From Dipteris shenzhenensis (taxonomy: Eukaryota > Polypodiophyta > Polypodiopsida > Gleicheniales): a stretch of DNA of 64,000 bases. The notes beneath the pieces are model-generated. The model was not told the origin of the DNA. It worked only from the letters and a program-made list of their open reading frames with translations, and did not search any database. The translations under genes and the position numbers were made by a program. The stretch lies in assembly GCA_047967505.1 (NCBI GenBank), contig CM106540.1; one strand, 5' to 3'. This document shows, in pieces, positions 1-9,100 of the stretch (the first letter of the stretch is position 1; each line of letters begins with the position of its first letter).

Positions 1-2545
1 CCTCAAAGTAATGAAGCTCAAGAGTCCTTAAAGGAGTTTGGATTAGATTACCACCACCCCTCAATAAGAAGCACATCAAGAAAGGCTGCAAGACTTGAAT
101 GGCAGTGCCTTCCAAGACAGTCATATGATTACGCAGGACTATACCATGGTATACTTTTGAAAGTAAATACCCAAATGAAGATGTCAAACTCGCATATAGG
201 GCATCCCTTTGTGATTCTGTCACGAACAGGACCAACGTTGATCTTTTCTTATTTGCCATAGGACCTTCAACAATAAACCGCACAAGTTCAACTATCCGTG
301 ACACTGCAAGGTCTTGCAATTCATCTATGAAAAATACGCATGGCTTCTCCCAAGCATGACCGCTCATTGTTATGAAATGCTCCGTATCAATGCCATTGAT
401 GTGTGCAAATTTTGTATCATTCTCTGATAGCAGGATATCATAAGAGAAGCTGAATGGAGAACCATCATCTAAACCACCAATTGCTCTACCTTGGGTATTG
501 GACTGTAAGGCCTTTTTCTTAATGTCCATATATTCTGTCTCAACAACCTTTGGCATTTTAGCTCTTAGATCCTTTGTTGGTGTGGCATCTACATCTATTG
601 AAGCCAACCACTTTCTAGCCCATGTCTTATCAAGGAGTTGACCTAGGCTAAGTGCTTTCTTCTTATCCACATCAATTGACTTGCCAACTAACTCATCATC
701 AAATTTCAATAAAAATAATAGTGCCGAGAGAGCAGCCTCACTTTGAATCATTCGGGTGACCACTTCATCTAAGTTGCTGTGCTTGCTCTTCTTTCCAAAG
801 AAGCAGTCACCACTTAGGATCTTCTTGCGTATTACTTCTTCTGTTATTGCATCTGGAACAAACCTTAAAGCTCTCCACCAAACAATAGACATCGGTTTCT
901 TTATTTCTTTCCTCTGAGTTGCAATGTGCTCTGGTGCCTCAAAGGATATCTTTCCTGTTTCATATGCTTGGCAAACATCCATGATGCTCTGAAACACTGA
1001 GTCCTCATGGAAGACAATGCAGGTAACATCCCTGTATCTTGCAACGGCGGTGTTCAAATCCTTTGCCTCAACCTTATTACCTGGTATGCCTTGCGTATTG
1101 CTTACAACACCTTTCAAGCATCTATAGAACCGAGTCCTCTTTGCCATGTACTCCGATGTAGGTCTCCTGCCCTTCACTGTTTGTGGCTTTCCATAGCCCA
1201 TCCATAACTCCCTTGCCTTTATCAAGATCTCAGAAAGAGAAGAGCTTTTTTTCAACCTAAATGGAGCAGAATTCAGCCTCTCTGATTCTAGAATGTACTT
1301 CGAGTCATCATTAAATATGCATATATGACAAATGACCCGTTGAAACTTTTCCATCCACTCAATCTGTGGCAAGTTTCCTTTTCTTCCCTCATCAAGGGCG
1401 ATCCTGCAAGCCTCACAAAAGTGTTGCCCATCAATGGGCTCAAACCTGCATCTTTCTAAGAATCTATTCTTTGCCAGCATGTATCTCTTCTCGATGTCAC
1501 TCCCATATCGGCTTTGGTACAAAGCCTCTCCACGAACAAAGTCACTCCTTCTAAAGTTCTCAAAAGCATCAAGAAAGTCCACGCGCTTTTGAAATGTGAC
1601 ATCAAGCAATGTAGGATCATCTTCTTGAAGTCTCTTAAACGCCATAGGATGAAGAGTGATATTAGTGGCAACGGGAGTTCTTGTTTTCCTTGTATCTTCA
1701 TACAATTTGCTTGCAAATATCTTATCGAGCTTTCTTTGATTTGTGAATAATGAAGCTCGATCAATAAGCATTGTGGCCACGCTGAATTGTGAAAATCCCC
1801 AAATGTATCCCTCATCCTCTGGAGGATGTAAGTCCGCCACACTTATAGAAAAGTCTTCGAGACTTGTATCTTCTTCTTGCGGATCTTTCTCTTCATCGCT
1901 ATCCAATTTTTCGCCTGGTTTTAAATAGCCTGCACTTGAGCGATCTCCACGTGGAGTAGGAGTTATTTTTGCTCTCTTTCTGGGAATAGCTATAGCACTT
2001 GGGTCTGCTCCACGATCACTCCTTCTTGTTCCTGTAGTTGCAGCAGTCGATGGCATAGGTACAGTTGGAGATACTGTAGTTACACTTGTTGGAGTTATCG
2101 GAGTTACCGCCACAGATATTGATGGTACTTGAGGGTTATATGTTATAGATGGCATACTTAGTGCTGCTGAAGGTTCAACACCACCACTTGGAAATGCATC
2201 CCACATTTTCTTTAATGCTTCTAAGGCATTAAGTAATTCTTGGGATCCCTCAATTGAATCTGGTAACGGCTTCAAGAAGTGCTTCGGAGTAACTCATAAC
2301 TTGTAAACCACCTCGTCATTCTTTCCTTGGTACACAATTTCTATCAAATTGTTTTCTTTAATATTGATGTTTGATACCATGCCACCATTTCTTACTGCCT
2401 CTGCAGAATATTTCGGGCTTGATATGTTCTCTGAAGTGATCACCAAAAAATACTTTGATTTGCGCTCCATAAAATACCAAGCATGTTCAAGGTATTTGAA
2501 AGACACCTTGGAACCAAAACTGAAAGCCATGGAAGCTATAGTTTT
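1..2545 (-). CDS. Unrecognised large protein, open to the window edge
   Basis: Reading the minus strand, one frame stays open from 2293 to base 2 (about 764 codons) with no stop, so the protein continues beyond the window. Upstream the same frame continues to 2545, broken only by a TGA at 2294-2296. Just before 2545 the minus strand has a pyrimidine tract ending in CAG, a good splice acceptor, so an earlier exon is likely. Visible features are a Ser/Thr/Pro-rich low-complexity stretch (about 2200-2010), a basic patch with RRSDR and PRKRAK, an acidic stretch (about 1900), a Cys/His cluster (ERC...GQHFCEAC, about 1450-1400), and near the left edge a hydrophobic strand followed by DELQD (CVFFIDELQD), which looks like a Walker-B ATPase strand. 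I saw no P-loop. I do not recognise the family. The long frame and coding-like composition argue for a recently functional gene, possibly of transposon origin; the TGA is one C-to-T step from CGA. Confidence 0.6.
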
Positions 2546-2560
2546 CTGAAAAACAATCAA

Positions 2561-2784
2561 AAATAAAAAATGAGAAATATAATGATTTTCAAACTCAAAA
2601 TATTAAATAAATTTTTAATTAAATATTCTTTTAAGTTTTATTTATTTTTAATTTTTAAAATAAAATATTTTTTTTCTTTTTTAATTATTTTATTTTAATT
2701 AATTATTTTATTTTTATATTTAAAATTTAATTTAATTTTTTGATATTTTTTAAGTTTTATTTATTTTAACTTTTTTAATTTTGA
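2561..2784. other. AT-rich non-coding spacer
   Basis: Almost pure A/T with runs of T and TTTTTAATT-type words. It lies directly upstream of the splice acceptor of the leftward coding block and could be the 3' part of its intron. I see no gene in it. Confidence 0.5.
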
Positions 2785-4660
2785 CGGGACAGGACGCAGG
2801 AAAGCGCGGGGAAGGGGGAGCGGGAGGGGACGGGACGGGAGGGAACAACGGCGAGGACGAGGAGGGGGCGTGGGCAAAGGAGAGACGGAGGGGGCTCGGG
2901 TGGGGAGGGGGAGGTAGAGGGGCATTGCTGCCCCGCAACAGGTGAGCCCCTCTCCCTCCTCGCCCGTGCTCCCTTCCCCTTACCCTCCCCATGCCCACCC
3001 CTTGCCCGCCACCTTGCGATGTCCCCCTCCCTGCCCCTCGCCCACCCCCTTGCCCTCCCCACGCCCACCTCTTTCCTCCGCTCGCCCCCTTCCCTCACCA
3101 CGCACCCCGTTTCCTTCCCCTTGCCCCTCCCCTTGCCCTCGCCCCGCACCTGTTGCACATGCAACAGGTGGGGGATCCCCACCTGTTGTGCACGCAATAG
3201 GTGTCCTCCCCCTCGCCCGCCCCCTTGCCCTCCCCGCCCCTCGCCTGCCCCATGCCCCCCCTTCCATCCGCCCACCCCCTTGCTCTCCCCACGCCCCCCT
3301 TTCCCTTCCCCTTGCCCCCTGTTGCGCACGCAACAGGTGGGGGGACCTATTGCGCATGCAACAGGTGGGGGGATCCCCCACCTGTTGCGTGCGCAACAGG
3401 TGAGGGGGGCGATGCCCCCCTCCCCACCCCCCTCGCCCGCTTGCCCTCCCCACGCCCCCCCTCCCCTTCCCCCTCCCCTCGCCCGCCGCCCCTCCCCTTG
3501 CCCTCGCCCTCGCCTGCCCCCTCGCCCCCACTCCCCCTTGCCCCTCCTCCCTCGCCCTCGCCCGCCCCCTCGCCCGCTTGCCCGCCCCCCCTCCCCTTCC
3601 CCCTCCCCTCGCCCGCCCCCCCTCCCCTCGCCCTCGCCCGCCCCTTCGCCCCTCCTCCCCCCATCCCCGCACCCCCTCCCCCTTGCCCCTCCCCCCCCAT
3701 GCCCCCCCCCCACACCCTCCGCCAGCCCCCCCCCTCGCCCCCCCCTCCCCCCCCATGCCCCCCCCCCACGCCCTCCGCCCACCCCCCCCTCGCCCCCCCC
3801 TTCCCTTGCCCCTCCCCTTCCCTCACCACACGGCACACATGTGGTGAGGGAAGGGGAGGGGCAAGGGAAGGGGGGGGCGAGGGGGGGCGGGCGGAGGGAA
3901 GGGGGCGAGGGGGGCGAGGGGAGGGGGGCCGGGCGAGGGGCGGGGAGGGGAGGGGGGCGATGCCCCCCTCACCTGTTGCGTGCGCAACAGGTGGCAACAG
4001 GTGAGGGCGTCCTCGCCCGCCTCCCCTCCCGTCGCCCTTGCCCCACCCCCCCTCCCGTCGCCCTCGCCCCGCCTCCCCCCACACCCCCCCCCTTCCCTCC
4101 GCCCCCCCAGCCCCCCCGTGCGCCTGCCCCCCCCTTCCCTCTGCCCCCCCGCACGCCCGCCCCCTTCCGTCGACGACAGGGGGTGGGCGCGCGGGGGGGC
4201 GTGGGGAGGGCGAAGGGAAGGGGGGGCGGAGGGGTCGACGGCAGGGGGTAGGGGGCAGGGGCGGGGGGGGGCGTGGGGAGGGCGGGAGGGAAGGGGGGGG
4301 CGTGGGGAGGGCGGAGGGGAGGGAAGGGGGGGCGGAGGGGAGGGAAGGGGGGAGGGACGACAGGGAGGGGGAGGGCAGAGGGAGGGGGGGCGGAGGGAAG
4401 GGGGGAGCGACGACAAGCGGTAGGGGGAAGGGAAGGAAGGGGGCGGGAGGAGGGAAGGAGGAGGGAGTAGGCAAGGGGGAGGGAAAGGGGCCTTGGGGAG
4501 GGAGGAGAGGGGAAGGGGGAAGGGAAGGGAAGGGAAGGGAGGGGAGAAGCAAGAGGAGAGGGGAAGGGAGGGGAAGGGGAGGGGAGAGAGGAAGTTGGAG
4601 AAGAGGGAGGGAGGAAGTACCTGAGTGGAGAGGTGGTGGAGCTCCAGGAGAGTTGTGAGA
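2785..4660. repeat. GC-rich C/G-skewed simple-sequence block with palindromes
   Basis: Low-complexity sequence built of CCCCTCGCCC-type words on the plus strand to about 3830, switching to GGGGAGGGGC-type words, then C-rich again at 4000-4160 and G-rich to about 4640. Interspersed are stem-loops with 10-bp arms CACCTGTTGC / GCAACAGGTG and 4-nt spacers, at about 3147-3170, 3180-3203, 3379-3402 and 3970-3993, plus shorter partial copies near 2933, 3317 and 3345. Long open frames in all six phases are artefacts of the composition (Pro/Arg/Gly-only translations). The G-runs could form quadruplexes. Confidence 0.85.
3791..3879. repeat. Perfect 40-bp inverted repeat with 9-nt loop
   Basis: Bases 3791-3830 and 3840-3879 are exact reverse complements, separated by CGGCACACA. 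The arms are the C-rich simple sequence ending in TCACCACA. This is the point where plus-strand C-richness flips to G-richness, so the wider block behaves as one large imperfect palindrome. Confidence 0.85.
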
Positions 4661-4860
4661 GAGAATAAGAGAGTTATGAGACAGAATGAGGAGAAGTAGA
4701 GTTTTATAGGAAATGGATAGCTTTTAGGTCAAGTCAGCTTTTTTTAGTTTTTAAGGTTTTTTTAGTTCTTTTAGGTTCACTATAAGTAGAACATTCTTCA
4801 TTCTCTCTTTCATTCAAAGATCATTCGTTTACACTCCACGCTTCTCTCCTCTCATCAACC
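4661..4860. other. Non-coding spacer
   Basis: Unique-looking sequence after the G-rich block (AGTTTTATAGG, TTTTTAGTTTTTAAGG). I see no reading frame, promoter or RNA gene that I can support. Confidence 0.4.
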
Positions 4861-5590
4861 TATTGCAGGATTCGCAAAAATTTTCAAAATGTTGCAAGAG
4901 GTGAGTTCATTTCTAACCTATTGCGTACGCAAGAACTTCTAAGAATCAAGTTTTTATAAATTTAAATTTTTTTTCAAATCCGATCTTTTTCTCAAAAACT
5001 TGTGTGTACGCAACAACTTAAAAAACCATTTTAGCATTAAATCTTTTTTTCCACAAATTTTCCTCTTTAACTCAAACTCTCACAACCCCTCCCTACCTAT
5101 TGCGTACGCAACAACTTCAAAACAAAATTTAACACTCAAACCCTACCTATTGCGTATGCAACAACTTCAAAACAAAATTTAATCATAAATCTCTCAAAAA
5201 AACTCATCAACCCAAAAAAACAATCTATTACAAATTTCTCTCTTAACCTCAAAGCCACTCGAACCTCCCTACCTATTGCGTACGCAACAACTCCAAAACA
5301 AAATTCAATCATAAATCTCTCTAAAAAACTCCTTTTTAAAAAAAAACAATCTATAACACATTTCTCTCTCAACCTCAAAGGCACTCAAACCTCCCTACCT
5401 ATTGCGTACGCAACAACTTCAAACAAAATTTTATCACAAATCCTCTAAAAAACTCTTCTCACTACACTTTATTACAAATATCTCTATCAACCTCAAAACC
5501 ACTCAAATGTCCTACCTATTGCGTATGCAACAACTTCAAAACAAAATTTAATCATAAATCTTTTCAAAAAACTCTTCTCACTACACTTTA
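4861..5590. repeat. Tandem array carrying the CCTATTGCGTACGCAACAAC palindrome
   Basis: Units of about 115-135 bp contain ACCTATTGC-GTAC-GCAACAAC followed by TTCAAAACAAAATTTAAT and TCATAAATCTCTC. Clear copies of the core start near 4917, 5096, 5140, 5272, 5397 and 5514, with partial ones near 4858 and 5000. The stem TTGC-GTAC-GCAA is a perfect palindrome and a variant of the GTTGC...GCAAC stems on both sides of this array. Confidence 0.85.
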
Positions 5591-6060
5591 TTAATATAAG
5601 AAATCCATTTATAATATTTTTACCCCATAATATAATAAATTTTTATTAACTAATGTTAAAATATAATTTTGCTAAAAATATATATTATTAATCTATAAAT
5701 TAATATAAATATTATATAATTATTATATAAATAAATATATAAATACATTAATTTAAGAAAAAAGTTGAAAGGAGATCTTCTAGCATATGTGCTTTATATA
5801 ATACTTAGTCTTAAAACAATGAAGAATTAGTGAATATATTGCTCTTCTATACATTATTAACTTAAAACCTAATATAAATATAAATTAATTATTATATAAA
5901 TTTAAATAAATATATAAATAATTAATATTATACATTAATAACATTTAAAATTATGTAGATTATATACTAATAATCTTTCAATTTTAAAAAGTAGTCAATA
6001 AAAGAATTAAATTAATTTTAAAATTAAGAAAATATTAAAATTTACACACTTACTTTTAGC
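5591..6060. other. AT-rich non-coding stretch
   Basis: Very AT-rich (ATATAAATTAATATAAATATT-like words). I see no coding frame or structured RNA. Confidence 0.5.
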
Positions 6061-6072
6061 ATGTATGCTTTT

Positions 6073-6381
6073 ATTCCATGTGTATAATACTTGTTAGTTA
6101 GTCGAAAAATGAAAATTAGATAATGTATTTGTAAGGTAGGTATTTAAAACCATAGAATCTAGAAGACTACACTATCATTGCATCCATATCATTGTTTTAC
6201 TTTAGTAACCATCAGATATCCATGATTCCATGTGTATAATACTTGTTAGTTAGTCGAAAGAATGCAAAATTAGATAATGTATTTGTAAGGTAGGTATTTA
6301 AAACCATAGAATCTAGAAGACTACAGTATCATTGCATCCATATCATTTTTTTTACTTTAGCAAGCGCCAGATATCCATGGT
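6073..6381. repeat. Direct tandem duplication, 152-bp unit
   Basis: Two adjacent copies start at 6073 and 6225 with ATTCCATGTGTATAATACTT and run through AAACCATAGAATCTAGAAGA to a shared AGATATCCATG. They differ by a few substitutions and small indels. No gene is visible. Confidence 0.85.
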
Positions 6382-6525
6382 ATCCATGATATGGAATACA
6401 TATTTCTTAGAATGTCCATGATATGGAATATATATTTCTTCGAATATTTCTTATCAAATACTTTTTCATTTCTTCTCATACACCATGCACTTGTTCCTAA
6501 TCAGTGTGCATACATCACTTCTTCG

Positions 6526-6775
6526 AATCGGTGTGCTTTTAGCCTATGTACTTGTTCCTAATCAGTAGGATACTTTGAGTAGGTAGGCTTGTAACTACTT
6601 AAAGTAAAGCCTTTGCAAAGGATCGTACCTTTTGATACACCATGCAACATGAATATAAAAAAATATGAATCGGTGTGCTTTTAGCCTATGTGCTTGTCCC
6701 TAATCAGTAGGATACTTTGACTAGGTAGACTTATACTTACTTAAAGTAAAGCCTTTGCAATGTATCGTACCTATA
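6526..6775. repeat. Direct repeat pair, period about 142 bp
   Basis: Two roughly 105-bp copies beginning AATCGGTGTGCTTTTAGCCT at 6526 and 6668, both ending near ATCGTACCT, separated by about 37 bp. Non-coding. Confidence 0.8.
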
Positions 6776-6859
6776 AACAAAACACTTTGGAAAGCATATA
6801 ACATATAGTCTATATATATCTAAACTAAATACTTTAGAATGCATATTTTATATAGTCTA

Positions 6860-7285
6860 TATATCTTAAATCTGACACCCTAAATCTTAAATCCTAAAGT
6901 TTCCTAAATCTTAGGTTATATAATCTAAGCTCTTAAACTTATATAATAGTTATAATCCCTAAACCTTAAATCCTAATCCCTATAACTTAAATTCTAAAAC
7001 CTAATTTTCAATTCTAAACCCTAGATTCTACACTCTAAGCTCATGATCTTATATACTTAACCTTAAAACCTAAATCCTAAACCCTAAAATAATAATCATA
7101 AATCCTAAAAGCTAAACCCTAAACCCTATATTTTAAACCCTAAACCCTAAACCCTAAATTCTAAACCCTAAATCCTAAAAATATAATCATAAACACTAAA
7201 CCCTAAACACTAAATCTTAAATCCTAAGCCCTAAATCCTTAACCCTAAATACTAAACCCTAAACCCTAACCCTAAAATACAATCA
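6860..7285. repeat. Degenerate telomere-like CCCTAAA repeats
   Basis: Dense but imperfect runs of CCCTAAA, TAAATCCTAAA and CTAAACCCTA on the plus strand, the complement of the plant telomere repeat TTTAGGG. They lie immediately left of the palindrome array at 7310-8760 and are mirrored in opposite orientation on its right side. This is an interstitial array, not a chromosome end. Confidence 0.85.
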
Positions 7286-7309
7286 AAATTTTATGATTTT
7301 TCTCGATTT

Positions 7310-8760
7310 GTGCAACATGTTAGATATACCCCCAACCTGTTGCTTGAGCAATAGGTTAGGGGGTATATCCGACCTGTTGCACAAATCGAGAAAATAGCAA
7401 CAGGTTGGGAAGTATATCCGACCTGTTGCACAAATCGAGAATTTTCTTGATTTGTGCAACATGTTGGATATACCCCCCAACCTGTTGCTCAAGCAACAGG
7501 TTGGGGGGTATATCCAACATGTTGCACAAATCAAGAAAATTCTCGATTTGTGCAACATGTTGGATATACCCCCCAACCTGTTGCTTGAGCAACAGGTATT
7601 TTCTTGATTTGTGCAACATTTTGGATATACCCCCCAACCTGTTGCTTGAGCAACAGGTTGGGGGTATATCCCCCAACCTGTTGCTCAAGCAACAGGTTGA
7701 GGAGTATATTATACCCCCAACCTGTTGCTCAAGCAATAGGTTAAGGAGTATATTAAACATGTTGCACAAATCGAGAATTTTCTTGATTTGTGCAATCAAG
7801 AACAGGTTGGGGGTATATCCAATCTGTTGCACAAATCAAGAAAATTCTTGATTTGTGCAACATGTTGGATATACTCCTCAACCTGTTGCTCAAGCAACAG
7901 GTTGGGGGTATGTCCAACCTATTGCACAAATCAAGAAAATTCTCAATCTGTGCAACATGTTGGATATCCCCCAAGCAACAGGTTGGAGGCCTGTTGTTGG
8001 ATATATCTCCCAACCTGTTGCTTGAGCAACAGGTTGGGGGTATATCCAACCTGTTGCACAAATCTAGAAAATTCTAGATTTGTGCAACAGGTTGGATATA
8101 CCCCCAACCTGTTGCTCAAGCAACAGGTTGGGAGATATATATTTTCTAGATTTGTGCAATGGCTTGGATATACCCCCAACCTGTTGCTCAAGCAACAGGT
8201 TGGGAGATATATCCAACAACAGGCCTATTTTCTAAATTTGTGCAACAGGTTAGATATACCCCCAACCTGTTGCTCAAGCAACAGGTTGGGAGATATATCC
8301 AACAACAGGCCTCCAACCTATTGCTTGGGGGATATATCCAACAACAGGCCTCCAGGTTGGGGGGTATATGCAACTTGTTGCACAAATCGAGAATTTTCTT
8401 GATTTGTGTAACAAATTGGATATACCACCCAACCTGTTGCTCAAGCAACAGGTTGGGGGATATATCCAACAACAAGCCTCCAACCTGTTTCTTGGGGGAT
8501 ATATCCAACTGTTGAACCTATTGCTTGGGGGATATATCCAACTACTGCTCAACCTTGCACAAATCAAAATTTTTCAGTTGTAGGTCGGATATATTCCCCA
8601 ATTGTATATCAAATTGTTGCACAAACAAGAAAAATTCTTGATTTGTGCAATAAGTTGGATATATCCCCCAACCTCTTGCTTGATATATCCAACCAGTTGC
8701 TCAAGCAACAAGTTGGGGGATATATCCAACCTATTGCACAAATTCAAAAAATTCATGAAA
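7310..8760. repeat. Nested palindrome array, CCTGTTGC-N4-GCAACAGG family
   Basis: Two palindromic modules alternate. One is CCAACCTGTTGC-TTGA or TCAA-GCAACAGGTTGG, a stem with 12-bp arms (for example 7478-7505). The other is TTGCACAAATC(G/A)AGAA paired with its complement, often separated by a few bases, so that it also folds back. GGATATACCCCC links them, and CCAACAACAGGCC variants appear after 7980. I count on the order of twenty CCTGTTGC/GCAACAGG stems. The translations in all frames (repeated CNRL, PPTCC, LLHKS) are artefacts of the repeat. Confidence 0.9.
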
Positions 8761-8771
8761 TTTTGGTTGTA

Positions 8772-8995
8772 TTTTAGGGTTAAGGTTTAGGGTTTAAGAT
8801 TTAAGATTTAGGGTTTAGGATTTAAGATTTAGGGTTTAGGATTTAGAGTTTAGGGTTTAAGGTTTAGGATTTATTGTTTAGGAGTTTAGGATTTAGGGTT
8901 TAGGAATTAAATGTTTAAAGTTTAGGATTTACGGTGGTTAAGATGTTTTGGTATTAATTATTTAAAGTTTAGGATGTAGGGTTTAGGTTAATGCC
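8772..8995. repeat. Degenerate telomere-like TTTAGGG repeats, inverted relative to 6860-7285
   Basis: Runs of GGGTTTAAGGTTTAGGATTTA on the plus strand. With the CCCTAAA block on the other side of the array they form large opposed arms around 7310-8760. Confidence 0.85.
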
Positions 8996-9100
8996 TTCTC
9001 TGCTAGTTTTGATATAGAAGTTACTAAGTAATAATAAGCTCAATGATTATTTATTAAATGTTCATTTTGAGTTGCTAATTTACTTTTATACATAAAATAG

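Noticed and set aside
2775-4658. Many long open frames on both strands, up to about 410 codons
   Set aside because: All translate to Pro/Arg/Gly/Ser-only strings produced by C/G simple sequence. They overlap in every phase and have no codon structure.
7310-8760. CRISPR array
   Set aside because: Palindromic repeats are present but spacers are not unique or of constant length, and the context is clearly eukaryotic.
7283-8790. Overlapping frames with repeated CNRL/PPTCC/LLHKS peptides, resembling a Cys-rich repeat protein
   Set aside because: They occur in both strands and several phases, exactly following the palindrome unit, so they are by-products of the repeat.
6860-8995. A true chromosome end
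   Set aside because: The telomere-type repeats are degenerate, occur in opposed orientation, and ordinary transposon genes continue on both sides.
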